Notes: generated from the letters alone by a model not told the origin. Counted from the stretch's first letter, positions 1 through 8,736 are shown. The stretch: DNA of 64,000 nucleotides from Bradyrhizobium sp. CCBAU 51627 (GCF_028128765.1 NZ_LBJG01000093.1:62001-126000), one strand, 5' to 3'. Made by a program: numbers and translations.

Positions 1-108
1 GCCGGCATCAAACACGCCGTCGGCTCCGGCCGGCTCAGTGGCACATCAGGCTCCGGCACATGGCGCGGCGCCATGTGCTCGGGCACGTGGACGGCGGAGC
101 GGATCTGA
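1..108 (+). CDS. C-terminal end of an unidentified protein (partial)
   Basis: Frame 1 is open from the first base to a TGA at 106-108 and encodes 35 residues ending in CSGTWTAERI. The Gly/Ser/Thr-rich end with paired Trp and Cys residues looks like the tail of a small secreted or envelope protein. The gene starts outside the window, so no function can be given. It runs convergently towards the cupin gene that ends at 119. It could be chance, because stop codons are rare at this GC content. Confidence 0.5.
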   Translation, partial: AGIKHAVGSGRLSGTSGSGTWRGAMCSGTWTAERI

Positions 109-118
109 ACGGCCCCTG

Positions 119-523
119 CTAGCCGAGCGGCGCCGAATATTCGGCGTCCGTGACGGGCTCGAGCCAGGTCGAGAACACGCCATCGAGCGCTTCCTGCATG
201 GCGATGTGGCACATGCTGTTGTTTGGCGAGGCGCCGTGCCAGTGCACTTCCCCCGGCGGGATCCAGACGGTGTCACCGGGACGGATTTCCTTGACGGGGC
301 CGCCCTTGGTCTGGACGCGACCGACGCCCGAAATGACGTAGAGCGTCTGCCCGAGCGGATGGTGGTGCCAGTTGGTGCGGGCGCCGGGCTCGAATGAGAC
401 GCGGGAGACGTTCAGCCGCGCCGGCGCGGGCGCCATGTTGATGGGATCCTGCAACACGGTGCCGGTGAAGTGTTCCTTGGGCGCGCGGCGGGTCGGCCGC
501 GTGCCTGCGAGCGTGACATCCAT
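119..523 (-). CDS. Cupin-domain protein
   Basis: A 134-residue single-domain cupin. The first cupin motif is visible around residues 48-70 (a GARTNWHHHP segment followed by a Gly-rich turn) and the second around 82-95 (PGDTVWIPPGEVHWHG). His residues in both motifs would bind one metal ion. Proteins of this size and pattern resemble the mandelonitrile-lyase/carboxymuconolactone-decarboxylase-associated cupins, but the substrate cannot be read from the sequence. It lies 17 bp behind the RraA-like gene on the same strand and is probably co-transcribed with it, suggesting a shared role in small-molecule catabolism (inference). Confidence 0.85.
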   Translation of the reverse strand: MDVTLAGTRPTRRAPKEHFTGTVLQDPINMAPAPARLNVSRVSFEPGARTNWHHHPLGQTLYVISGVGRVQTKGGPVKEIRPGDTVWIPPGEVHWHGASPNNSMCHIAMQEALDGVFSTWLEPVTDAEYSAPLG

Positions 524-540
524 GGGGTCCTCGTTTCCTG

Positions 541-1239
541 TTACTTCTTGCTGGCGGCGTAGCGCGCCTTGGTTTCGGCGTTCATGGGATAGAGGCCCGG
601 CAGCACCGCGCCGTTGTTCACCTCGTTGACGATCCAGGCTTCCATCCGCTCCTGCTCGACGCCCTCATTGAGGACATGATCGAGCATGGCCTGCGGGATC
701 AGCACGCAGCCGTCCTGGTCGGCGACCACGATGTCGTTGGGAAACACCGCAACGCCGCCGCAGCCGATCGGCTCGCCCCAGCCGACGAAGGTGAGACCTG
801 CAACCGACGGCGGCGCGGCATAGCCGTCGCACCAGACCGGAAGGTTGGTGCCGAGCACGCCCTCGACGTCACGCACTACGCCGTCGGTGACGAGCGCGGT
901 GACGCCGCGCTTGACCATGCGGGCGCAGAGGATGTCGCCGAAGATGCCGGCGTCGGTAATGCCCATGGCATCGACCACGGCGATGCAGCCCTCGGGCATC
1001 GCCTCGATCGCGGTGCGGGTCGAGATCGGCGACGACCAGGATTCCGGCGTTGCCAGGTCCTCGCGCGCCGGCACGAAGCGCAGCGTGAAAGCCGGTCCCA
1101 CCAGGCGCGGCAGGCCCGGGCGCAATGGACGCGCGCCGCGCATCCACACGTTGCGCAGGCCCTTCTTCAGCAGGACCGTGGTGATGGTTGCGGTGGTGAT
1201 GCCGGCGAGGGTTTTGCGGGCTTCGGGGGACAGCGACAT
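541..1239 (-). CDS. RraA-family protein (4-hydroxy-4-methyl-2-oxoglutarate aldolase-like)
   Basis: A 232-residue protein of the RraA/HMG aldolase fold. The family signature is present: TDGVVRDVEGV, with the Arg-Asp pair used for substrate and metal binding, then PNDIVVADQDGCVLIPQ. Non-enterobacterial members cleave 4-hydroxy-4-methyl-2-oxoglutarate or decarboxylate oxaloacetate at the end of protocatechuate 4,5-cleavage or gallate pathways. A role in RNase E control is less likely here. The ATG at 1239 was chosen because the preceding 40 in-frame codons have no family similarity. It is the first gene of a two-gene unit with the downstream cupin, divergent from pxpBCA. Confidence 0.85.
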   Translation of the reverse strand: MSLSPEARKTLAGITTATITTVLLKKGLRNVWMRGARPLRPGLPRLVGPAFTLRFVPAREDLATPESWSSPISTRTAIEAMPEGCIAVVDAMGITDAGIFGDILCARMVKRGVTALVTDGVVRDVEGVLGTNLPVWCDGYAAPPSVAGLTFVGWGEPIGCGGVAVFPNDIVVADQDGCVLIPQAMLDHVLNEGVEQERMEAWIVNEVNNGAVLPGLYPMNAETKARYAASKK

Positions 1240-1319
1240 GGAAACAGACGAGCTCCGGATGGGCAGGAAATAACGCGCGCATCTTGCGAGCCGGGCGCTT
1301 GCCGTCAAGGGCCAAAGCC

Positions 1320-1378
1320 CTGATAAGAACGCGACCCTGCCGGGGCTGTTATGCGACACGATAACAAGGCTTTATCAG
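1320..1378. promoter_or_regulatory. Nested inverted repeats in the divergent rraA-like/pxpB promoter region
   Basis: The 249-bp gap between two divergent operons holds two nested dyads. The inner one is TGTTAT-8 bp-ATAACA at 1347-1366. The outer one pairs CTGATAA (1320-1326) with TTATCAG (1372-1378). The surrounding DNA is AT-richer than average. A dimeric regulator could bind here and serve both directions. No cognate regulator gene is adjacent, so the assignment is only positional. Confidence 0.4.
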
Positions 1379-1488
1379 ATGCCCTTGCATTAATTTATTG
1401 GACTTGCGGGCGCATTTACGCGAAGCAGGGGTACCGCGGACCTCAAGGCCGCGCCCGCGCTTTTCCATAGGCCCGATTACGACAACTC

Positions 1489-2220
1489 ATGGCCGAGACG
1501 CTCCCCCCGCCCCGCCTTCTGCCCAGTGGCGACAGCGCCGTCACGGTCGAGTTCAGCCGCACGATCGACGATGCCGCCAACGAGCGCGTGCTGGCGCTCG
1601 ACAAGGCGCTTGCAGCTGCATCCATCGAGGGCATCTCCGAGACGATTCCGACCTATCGCTCGCTGCTGGTGCATTACGATCCCGGCAAGATCGGCTTTGA
1701 CGCGCTCGGCGAAAAGCTGCTTGCGATCGCTGGCCAGAAGCTGCCGCCGACCACGAAAGCGCGGCGCTGGCGCATCCCCGTCGCCTATGGCGGCGAGCAC
1801 GGCATCGACCTCGAGGATGTCGCGAAAGCGCTCAACACCACGCCCGACGACATCGTCTCCCGTCACGTCGGCGGCGACTATCGCGTCGCCATGATCGGGT
1901 TCACGCCGGGTTGGTCCTATCTCAGCGGCCTCGACAAATCCCTGCATATGTCGCGGCGGCAGAGCCCCCGGCTGTTCACGCCCGCGGGCACGATCTCGAT
2001 CGGCGGCGTCCAGGCCGGGATCCAGTGCCTCGCCGCGCCCAGCGGCTGGCACCTGCTTGGCCGCACGCCCGTCAGAACCTATCAGCTCCACCGGAATCCG
2101 ACCTTCCTCACCGAACCCGGTGATCGCGTGACGTTTTTTGCCATCGACCACAAGACGTTCGAGGAACTGGACCGCGCCGCCGAAGCCGGCGAGATCGTCG
2201 CCGAGCGGGTTGACGCATGA
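1489..2220 (+). CDS. pxpB: 5-oxoprolinase subunit PxpB (KipI family)
   Basis: A 243-residue KipI/allophanate-hydrolase subunit 1-type protein. With PxpA and PxpC it forms the prokaryotic ATP-dependent 5-oxoprolinase, which opens pyroglutamate to glutamate in the cytoplasm. The N-terminal lobe begins with LPSGDSAVTVEF. The cyclophilin-like lobe carries GFTPGWSYLSGLD near residue 137 and PAGTISIGGVQ near 165, both family hallmarks. Its last four bases overlap the pxpC start (ATGA), implying translational coupling. The pxpB-pxpC-pxpA order is typical for this complex and makes the urea amidolyase alternative unlikely. Confidence 0.93.
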   Translation: MAETLPPPRLLPSGDSAVTVEFSRTIDDAANERVLALDKALAAASIEGISETIPTYRSLLVHYDPGKIGFDALGEKLLAIAGQKLPPTTKARRWRIPVAYGGEHGIDLEDVAKALNTTPDDIVSRHVGGDYRVAMIGFTPGWSYLSGLDKSLHMSRRQSPRLFTPAGTISIGGVQAGIQCLAAPSGWHLLGRTPVRTYQLHRNPTFLTEPGDRVTFFAIDHKTFEELDRAAEAGEIVAERVDA

Positions 2221-3254
2221 GTCGGCTCGTTGTCACCAGCATCGGTCCAGCAAGCTCCGTCCAGGACGGCGGCCGCCACGGTGCGCAGCGTTATGGCCTG
2301 ACCGTCAGCGGCGCCATGGACCGGCTGGCGCTCGCGGCCGCAAACACGCTTGTCGGCAACGAGCCGTTCGCAGCCGCCGTCGAGGTCGGCCCGTTCGGCG
2401 CGACCTTCACCGCCAGGGACGGCGCCGTGCGCGTTGCGATTGCAGGCGCGCCACGCAATGCGGACGTGGCCGGCAAACCGGTGGCTATGGACACGTCGGT
2501 GACGTTGAAGGACGGCGAGCCGCTGACGCTGGGTTTTGCCCGTGGCGGCGCGTTCACCTATCTCGCGATCGAAGGCGCCATCAAAGGCGAGCCGGTGTTC
2601 GGCAGCCTTGCGGTCAATGCACGCGCCGGTCTCGGCAGCCCCTACCCGCGCCCGCTCGAGGCCGGCGATGAGTTCACGGTCGATGCCGCGAGCGGCGCGC
2701 CCGAGCTGCGCATCGAGCTGCCGAAGCCGGCGAGCGGTCCGATCCGCGTCGTGCTCGGGCCGCAGGACGATGAGTTCGATGACGCCAACAAGGCGCTGTT
2801 TCTCGATAGCGAGTGGAAAATCTCGGCGACCTCCGACCGCATGGGCTACCGCCTCGAAGGCCCTGCGATCAAACATCTGCACGGCCACAACATCGTCTCC
2901 GACGGCACGGTCAACGGCAGCATTCAGGTGCCCGGCAACGGCGCGCCGATCGCGCTGATGATGGACCGCGGCACGTCAGGCGGCTATCCCAAGATCGCAA
3001 CCGTGATCACGGCCGATGTCGGCCGCCTCGCGCAGACGTCGGCGGGCACGGGCTTCCGCTTCAAGGCCGTGACCATGGCTGAAGCGCAGGACGAGGCGCG
3101 CAAGTTCCAGCAGCTGATCCGCACCCTGCCCGATCGCCTGCGCTCCTCCGACACGATCGAGCTCAACATCGAGGCGCTGAGCGACGCCAACGTGGCGGGC
3201 TATGCGGTGAGCGCCATGGATGCCGGGACCTGGCAGGTCGCGGCGGAGCCGTAA
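2217..3254 (+). CDS. pxpC: 5-oxoprolinase subunit PxpC (biotin-dependent carboxyltransferase-like family)
   Basis: A 345-residue homolog of allophanate hydrolase subunit 2/KipA. The opening SSVQDGGRHGAQRYGLTVSG and the following AMDRLALAAAN match the start of the family, and ILPG-type segments are replaced here by VPGNGAPIALMMDRGTSGGY near residues 238-260. It acts with PxpB and PxpA in hydrolysing 5-oxoproline. It starts inside the pxpB stop codon and is followed after 27 bp by pxpA. No separate biotin carboxylase is present, which fits the oxoprolinase role rather than a carboxylase. Confidence 0.92.
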   Translation: MSRLVVTSIGPASSVQDGGRHGAQRYGLTVSGAMDRLALAAANTLVGNEPFAAAVEVGPFGATFTARDGAVRVAIAGAPRNADVAGKPVAMDTSVTLKDGEPLTLGFARGGAFTYLAIEGAIKGEPVFGSLAVNARAGLGSPYPRPLEAGDEFTVDAASGAPELRIELPKPASGPIRVVLGPQDDEFDDANKALFLDSEWKISATSDRMGYRLEGPAIKHLHGHNIVSDGTVNGSIQVPGNGAPIALMMDRGTSGGYPKIATVITADVGRLAQTSAGTGFRFKAVTMAEAQDEARKFQQLIRTLPDRLRSSDTIELNIEALSDANVAGYAVSAMDAGTWQVAAEP

Positions 3255-3281
3255 GGACAAGACCAAAGGCGGAGAGCAACC

Positions 3282-4052
3282 ATGAAGACGATCGATCTCA
3301 ATTGCGACCTCGGCGAAGGTTATGGCGCCTGGGAGATGGGCAACGACGCCGCCATGATCGAGCTCGCAAGCTCGGTCAATGTCGCCTGCGGCTTTCATGC
3401 CGGCGATCCCGATATCATGCGGCGGACGGTCGAGCTGGCGAAAGCACGCGGCGTGTCGGTCGGCGCGCATCCTGGATACCGCGACCTGCACGGCTTTGGC
3501 CGGCATCCGATCGCGGGCCTGAAGGCTTCCGAGATCGAGAACCTCGTCGCTTATCAGATCGGTGCGCTGCAGGCGATCGCGACCGCGGCCGGCCACAAGG
3601 TCACGCATGTGAAGGCGCATGGTGCGCTCTCCAATGTCGCCTGCGAGGACGACATGACGGCGAAGGCGATCGCCGCCGGCATCAAGGCGGTCGATCCCAG
3701 CCTGATCTTCGTCGTGCTCGCCAATTCGAAACTGGTGAGGGCCGGCGAAGAGGCCAACCTGCCGATGGTGCATGAGGTGTTCGCCGACCGCGCCTATGAG
3801 GACGACGGCAATTTGGTTTCGCGCAAGAAACCTGGCGCAGTGCTGCACGATGCCAAGGCGATCGCAGAGCGCGTGGTGCGCATGGTCCAGGACGGCGCGG
3901 TGGTCTCCGTGACGGGCAAGGTGATCAAGATGCGCACCGACACCGTGTGCATCCACGGCGACACGCACGGCGCGGTCGAGATCGCGCGCACGCTGCGTCA
4001 GGCATTGAAGGACGCGGGCATCGAGGTCGCGCCGTTCAGGCGCGGAGCGTGA
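3282..4052 (+). CDS. pxpA: 5-oxoprolinase subunit PxpA (LamB/YcsF family)
   Basis: A 256-residue LamB/YcsF protein, full length for the family. Signature stretches are DLNCDLGEGYGAWEMGND at the N-terminus, NVACGFHAGDP near residue 34 and GAHPGYRDLHGFGRHP near 62; these His and Asp residues form the putative metal or substrate site. A GGAGAGCAACC ribosome site precedes the ATG. It completes the three-subunit pyroglutamate hydrolase. Its TGA (4050-4052) abuts the stop codon of the convergent small gene with no intervening base. Confidence 0.95.
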   Translation: MKTIDLNCDLGEGYGAWEMGNDAAMIELASSVNVACGFHAGDPDIMRRTVELAKARGVSVGAHPGYRDLHGFGRHPIAGLKASEIENLVAYQIGALQAIATAAGHKVTHVKAHGALSNVACEDDMTAKAIAAGIKAVDPSLIFVVLANSKLVRAGEEANLPMVHEVFADRAYEDDGNLVSRKKPGAVLHDAKAIAERVVRMVQDGAVVSVTGKVIKMRTDTVCIHGDTHGAVEIARTLRQALKDAGIEVAPFRRGA

Positions 4053-4226
4053 TCAGAACGGGTGCGCCGACAGCGTGCCGAAGACAAGCATGGCGATGAG
4101 CGCACACGCGCCGTAGATCCCGATGTGATGCGCGCTTGCTTTGGCCCTGCGGGAGAGCGATCGCGCATAGAGATGGAGTCTGGCTTCCGCCGACAATTCC
4201 CGGATGGTCGATTTCCAACGCACCAT
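4053..4226 (-). CDS. 57-residue single-pass membrane protein of unknown function
   Basis: A short gene with ATG at 4224-4226 and TGA at 4053-4055. The product has a basic, amphipathic first half (RELSAEARLHLYARSLSRR) and one hydrophobic segment at about residues 35-53 (IGIYGACALIAMLVFGTL), ending in SAHPF. This pattern of a charged cytoplasmic helix plus one membrane span is common in small alphaproteobacterial membrane proteins. The reading frame stops exactly where pxpA stops. The 259 bp upstream are AT-richer and could hold its promoter. Function is unknown. Confidence 0.6.
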   Translation of the reverse strand: MVRWKSTIRELSAEARLHLYARSLSRRAKASAHHIGIYGACALIAMLVFGTLSAHPF

Positions 4227-4485
4227 AAACTTGAGTATGAACGATCGGAGGCCATGGCCGTAAGACCATCACGTAAATAGTGATGAAAGCGCCATCCGGC
4301 GCCACTTCGCAGACGAATATTCTCCGAACCGGCGGGTTCCAGAAATCCTATTCGCTAAAGTTCGGAGCAAATGGAACCAACTCCGGTTCCATCCAATCGA
4401 AATCGCAAAACAACCCCATGCACAGTAGAACGCGCCCGTCGGCGCGTTGCGCGGCGCCGGCAATCCACTGAGGTCCCGCCAGGGC

Positions 4486-6099
4486 TCAGTACACGTCAGC
4501 CTGGAAGCGGCCCTTCTTCTTGAGGTCGGCGACAAAACTGACGGCCTCGTCGGTCGAGCGCGCGCCGAACTGGGCGACGATGTCGACCAGGGCGCGCTCG
4601 ACGTCCTTGGCCATGCGCTTGGCATCGCCGCAAATGTAGAGATGCGCGCCTTCCGCAAGCCACGTCCACACTTCACGGCCGAGTTCGCGCATGCGGTCCT
4701 GCACGTAGAACTTCTTCTCGCCGTCGCGCGACCAGGCCAGCGACAGGCGCGTCAGAAGTCCTGAGGTCTTCATCGCGTTGAGCTCGTCGCGGTAGAAGAA
4801 ATCGCAATCGCTGCGCTGATGGCCGAAGAACAGCCAGTTCTTGCCTTGCGCGCCGGTTGCCTTGCGGTCGAGCAGGAAGGCGCGGAACGGCGCAACGCCG
4901 GTGCCGGGGCCAACCATGATGATCGGCGTCTTCGGATCCTGTGGCAGGCCGAAACCGTGCGCCTTCTGCACATAGACCTTGAGCTTGTCACCCTCGTTGA
5001 TGCGTTCGCCGAGGAAAGTCGAGGCGACGCCGAGACGCTTGCGCTTGCCGATGACATAGCGGACGGAATCGACCGTCAGCGACAGCTTGCCGGGTGACGC
5101 ATTGTGCGACGAGGAGATCGAATAAAGCCGCGGCTGTAGCGGCTCCAACGCCTCGACGAAGGCTTCCGGATGTGGCCGCGTGCCCGAAAATTTCTGCAGC
5201 GCGGCCATCACGTCCAGCGTTGCGGCATCGCCGTCGGGATCCTCGCCCTGCGCCAAGGCCCTCGCCTTTTCGCGCTGGGCGCCGCCGGTGATGAAGGAGA
5301 GCAGCTCGAACAGCTTGTCGGGCGCCGGCGACAGCGAGACGTCCTCGATCAGCGCCTCGCGCAGCGTCTTGTTGTTGACCTTGGTGGTATGGGAGGCGCC
5401 GAGCAGCGCGATGATCTGATCGACGAGGCCGAGGTCGTTGCGCGCGAATACGCCAAAGCTGTCGCCAACGACGTAGTCGAGCTTGCTTTCGGAGAGATCG
5501 AACTCGACGTGATAGGTCTCTTTCTCGGAGCCGGCCTTGTTCAGCAGACGCCGCGACAGGAAGGTCGCCTCAGCCGGATTTTCGCGGGCGCGGCCGAGCT
5601 CGGCCTTCACTTCCGGCGCAGCCGGGGCGCTGGCGGGAGCGGCAGTTCCGGCGGCCGGTTTCGCGGCTGGGGCCTTGTCGATCTCCTCGAACAGCTGCTT
5701 GAGCATCCGCGCCGTCTCCTTGCCCCCGGGGGCGCAGAGGTTCAGGCGCGCTTCGCTCTTGTTGGCGATCGAATCCGAATAGTCGGCGCAATTGTAGCCG
5801 CACTGGCCGCAATCCTGCTGCGCCATCGCGGCCATCATGCGACGCCTGAGCGGACGTCCCTCGGCGAGCTTCATGCGGTCGGCGATCGGCATCGCCGGAT
5901 CGTGCCAGGGCGCCTCGCCGTCATCGCCGTCGCCTTGCGGGGCGAGCACGGCGCCGTTCTCCAGCGGCGATAGCGGCGTCGAGCCGTCGAGACCGAGCAT
6001 GCCGACGAGAAACCCGTTCAGCCACAGCCGTTGTCCCTCGCTGAAGGGCGCGTTCGGCGGGATGATCTCGAGCTTCGGTGGGACGGGCATCTGGGTCAT
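4486..6099 (-). CDS. NADPH-dependent reductase with [4Fe-4S] domain, CysJ-like (probable nitrite reductase partner)
   Basis: A 537-residue protein. The C-terminal two thirds are a ferredoxin-NADP reductase/CysJ module: RLYSISSSHN binds FAD, GPGTGVAPFRAFL and GHQRSDCDFFYRDE bind NADPH, and it ends in Tyr. Instead of the flavodoxin domain of CysJ the N-terminus carries a Cys-rich motif, CGQCGYNC with a fourth Cys 17 residues on (LNLCAPGG), near residues 95-121, resembling the small Fe-S domain of PF04060. An Ala/Pro-rich linker joins the parts. It overlaps nirA by ATGA and probably passes electrons NADPH-FAD-FeS-NirA (inference). The ATG at 6099 is fixed by that overlap. Confidence 0.85.
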   Translation of the reverse strand: MTQMPVPPKLEIIPPNAPFSEGQRLWLNGFLVGMLGLDGSTPLSPLENGAVLAPQGDGDDGEAPWHDPAMPIADRMKLAEGRPLRRRMMAAMAQQDCGQCGYNCADYSDSIANKSEARLNLCAPGGKETARMLKQLFEEIDKAPAAKPAAGTAAPASAPAAPEVKAELGRARENPAEATFLSRRLLNKAGSEKETYHVEFDLSESKLDYVVGDSFGVFARNDLGLVDQIIALLGASHTTKVNNKTLREALIEDVSLSPAPDKLFELLSFITGGAQREKARALAQGEDPDGDAATLDVMAALQKFSGTRPHPEAFVEALEPLQPRLYSISSSHNASPGKLSLTVDSVRYVIGKRKRLGVASTFLGERINEGDKLKVYVQKAHGFGLPQDPKTPIIMVGPGTGVAPFRAFLLDRKATGAQGKNWLFFGHQRSDCDFFYRDELNAMKTSGLLTRLSLAWSRDGEKKFYVQDRMRELGREVWTWLAEGAHLYICGDAKRMAKDVERALVDIVAQFGARSTDEAVSFVADLKKKGRFQADVY

Positions 6100-7892
6100 G
6101 CTGTGACTTCCGCTTCGGCGAGTTTGCGCAGGGCTTCCCCGTCGTGGCGACGGGAGAAGGTCAGGAACGTCTCTTCGGGCGAGGCGCGGTTGGCGAGATA
6201 GGCCTTGAGCAGGCCCTCGACGGTCTTCGGTACATCCTCGGCCTTCACATCGTGGAACACCTCCTGCCCGATATCGGCGTCGGGACCGAAGCCGCCGCCG
6301 GTGAAGAGATGATAGCCCTCGACCGTGTCCTCTTCGCTCGCGCCCGGCACCTTGGCCGCGATCAGGCCGATGTCGGAGATGTAGTGCTGGGCGCAGGAGT
6401 GGTGGCAGCCGGTCAGATGGATGTTGAGCGGCGTGTCGAGCTTGACGCGCTCGTCGCACCAGTCGCCGATCGCCGCGGCATGGCGCTTGGTGTCGGACGC
6501 CGCAAACTTGCAGCCGGCGTTGCCGGTGCAGGCGATCAGGCCGGCGCGGACGTTCGAGACCTGCGTCGCCAGACCAAGCTTCTCGACCGCGGCGGTGACG
6601 AGCGCGACGTTCTCGTCACGCACGCCCGAGATCAAGAGGTTCTGCCAGACCGTGAGACGGATATCGCCGTCACCGAGATCCTGCGCGATCTTCGCGAGCC
6701 CTCGCATCTGCTCGCAGGTGAGCTTGCCGACCGGCAGGGCCACGCCGACCCAGTTGAGGCCGGCCTGCTTCTGCTTGTGCACGCCGATATGGGCCATGCG
6801 ATCGGACAGTGGGCGCGGCGCCAGCGCCTCGGCCGGTACGCGTGCGAACGGCTTCTTGAGGCGCTCCTCGACCAGCTTGAGGAAGCCGTCGTGACCCATG
6901 ATGTCGAGCACGTATTTCAGCCGTGCCTTGTTGCGGTTGGTGCGGTCACCATGCTCGATGAAGACGCGCACGATGGCATCGGCAACAGCGGTGGCGTCCT
7001 CGGGGCGGACGACGATGCCCGAATATTTCGCAAAGTCCTTGTGCCCGGTGATGCCGCCGAGACCGAGCTTGAACCAGACTCCGGGTTCGACACCAAAATC
7101 GTCCTTCACCTCGACCGCGGTGAAGGCGATGTCGTTGGTCTCCTCCAGCGCCGCGATCTTCCCGGCGCCGTCGAAGGCGACGTTGAACTTGCGCGGCAGG
7201 CCGAACAGCGAGCGGTCGTTGAGGATGTGGTAGTGCCACTCGCGCGCATAGGGACGCGTGTCGAGCAGCTCCTGCGGATCGATACCGGCCGTCGGCGTGC
7301 CCGTGACGTTGCGGATGTTGTCGGCGCCGGCGCCGCGCGAGCAGAGGCCGATGTCCTGAACGCCCTCGATCAGCTTGACTGCGTTCCTCGGCGCGATCTC
7401 GCGGATCTGGAAATTGGCGCGGGTGGTGACATGGGTGTAGCCGCCGCCACAGCTCTCCGCGATGTCGGCAAGGCCCGACATCTGCCAGTGCTTCAGGACG
7501 CCGTTGGGAATTCGCAGGCGCGCCATGTAGGAGGTCTGCGCCGGCGCCACCCAGAAGATGCCATAATAGCGCCAGCGGAAATTGTCCGCCGGCGTCGGAT
7601 TGGCGTTCTTGCGCGCCTGCTCATTGAGCAGGTCGTAGGCGTCGAAGGGATGCAGGTCCCGCTTGAACTTCTCCTGGTCGGTGAGCTTCTTGCCCGCCGC
7701 AATGAGCTTGTCCTGGGCCTTGATTGCCGCCGCGTCCGGGCCGGTCGGCTCCGCAGGAGCGCCGGCAGCAGGCGCACCGCCGGCTGCGAAAGCGCGCCCG
7801 ACGCGTCCGACCTGCATGCCGGACATAAAACCTTCGAGATAGCGCTTCTGCTCGTCGGAGAAATCGGCCGTGGGTGCTGTATCGAGTTTCAT
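6096..7892 (-). CDS. nirA: NirA-family siroheme nitrite/sulfite reductase
   Basis: A 598-residue hemoprotein reductase. The siroheme/[4Fe-4S] ligands are CTGNAGC near residue 454 and TGCHHSC near 494, the spacing used by ferredoxin-type nitrite and sulfite reductases. Nitrite reduction to ammonium is favoured over sulfite reduction because the gene follows a formate/nitrite-family channel and lies beside nasST. An N-terminal extension of about 70 residues (FSDEQKRYLEGFMSG) resembles the start of the neighbouring reductase (FSEGQRLWLNGFLVG), suggesting a shared docking segment. The start at 7892 lies 13 bp behind the channel gene. Confidence 0.88.
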   Translation of the reverse strand: MKLDTAPTADFSDEQKRYLEGFMSGMQVGRVGRAFAAGGAPAAGAPAEPTGPDAAAIKAQDKLIAAGKKLTDQEKFKRDLHPFDAYDLLNEQARKNANPTPADNFRWRYYGIFWVAPAQTSYMARLRIPNGVLKHWQMSGLADIAESCGGGYTHVTTRANFQIREIAPRNAVKLIEGVQDIGLCSRGAGADNIRNVTGTPTAGIDPQELLDTRPYAREWHYHILNDRSLFGLPRKFNVAFDGAGKIAALEETNDIAFTAVEVKDDFGVEPGVWFKLGLGGITGHKDFAKYSGIVVRPEDATAVADAIVRVFIEHGDRTNRNKARLKYVLDIMGHDGFLKLVEERLKKPFARVPAEALAPRPLSDRMAHIGVHKQKQAGLNWVGVALPVGKLTCEQMRGLAKIAQDLGDGDIRLTVWQNLLISGVRDENVALVTAAVEKLGLATQVSNVRAGLIACTGNAGCKFAASDTKRHAAAIGDWCDERVKLDTPLNIHLTGCHHSCAQHYISDIGLIAAKVPGASEEDTVEGYHLFTGGGFGPDADIGQEVFHDVKAEDVPKTVEGLLKAYLANRASPEETFLTFSRRHDGEALRKLAEAEVTA

Positions 7893-7905
7893 GGACTGAA
7901 TGGAC

Positions 7906-8736
7906 CTACTCTGCTGCCTGGACCGCAACCTGCGCCACTTCGGCGGCCGGCTTTGCGGGCTTGTACGTCGTGTAGAGCGCAAGGCCGGTGAAGACGAAGC
8001 CGCCGACGAGATTGCCCAAGGTCACGGGGATCTGGTTCCACAGCCACCAGTCGGCGACGCTGACCTTGGCGCCCAGCATCATGCCGGTCGGGATCACGAA
8101 CATATTGACGACGGCATGCTCGTAGCCGAGCGCGAAGAACAGGAAGATCGGCAGCCAGGTTGCCGCGATCTTGCCGACCGTGGAGGTCGAGGTCATCGCC
8201 ATCACGACGCCGAGGCAGACCAGCCAGTTGCACAGGATTGCCTTGACGAACACCGAAACCATACCGGCGGTGCCGATCGCGGCATTGGCGATGGTTTTGG
8301 CTTCGGCAACCGCAACGATCTTCGCGGCGACGCCGGTGACTTCGAGCCTGCCCATATTGGTGAGCGAGATCGCGATCAGCGCGCCGACGGCGATGCTGCC
8401 AAGCAAATTGGCGAGGAAGACCCAGGACCAGTTGGCGATGACCGCATTCCAGCTCGCCTTACCTTCGAGACGTGCGAGCGGAACGATCGCGAAGCTTCCG
8501 GTGACGAGTTCGAGGCCGAGCAGCACGATCATCACCAGGCTGACCGGAAAGATCAGCGCGCCGACGATGGGTTGCCCCGTGGTCACCGCGCCGGTCAGGG
8601 CGAGCGTCGTGGCCGCCCCCAGGAGTGCGCCTGATAACGCGCCGCGGATCAGGATGTCGCGCGGGGCGAGCGCCAGCTTCTTCAGGCTGGCATCGACCAT
8701 CGAGGCCACAACGTCTGAGGGTTTCGCGTAATCCAT
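7906..8736 (-). CDS. Formate/nitrite transporter family channel (NirC/FocA-like)
   Basis: A 276-residue inner-membrane protein with about six hydrophobic spans. Family features are the N-terminal ILIRGALSGALLGAA, ELVTGSFAIVPL near residue 77, the GMVSVFVKAILCNWLVCLG segment near 160, and FFALGYEHAVVNMFVIP near 200. Given the nirA downstream, it probably moves nitrite (uptake or efflux) during nitrate assimilation; formate cannot be excluded. It is the first gene of the channel-nirA-reductase operon and has a 351-bp leader that may be controlled by NasT. Confidence 0.88.
   Translation of the reverse strand: MDYAKPSDVVASMVDASLKKLALAPRDILIRGALSGALLGAATTLALTGAVTTGQPIVGALIFPVSLVMIVLLGLELVTGSFAIVPLARLEGKASWNAVIANWSWVFLANLLGSIAVGALIAISLTNMGRLEVTGVAAKIVAVAEAKTIANAAIGTAGMVSVFVKAILCNWLVCLGVVMAMTSTSTVGKIAATWLPIFLFFALGYEHAVVNMFVIPTGMMLGAKVSVADWWLWNQIPVTLGNLVGGFVFTGLALYTTYKPAKPAAEVAQVAVQAAE

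Noticed and set aside
6078..7991. 637-codon open frame on the plus strand opposite nirA
   Set aside because: Composition is Arg/Ala/Gly/Asp-rich with no motif. It is the mirror of a strongly coding minus-strand gene in GC-rich DNA, and the nirA side has clear cluster ligands.
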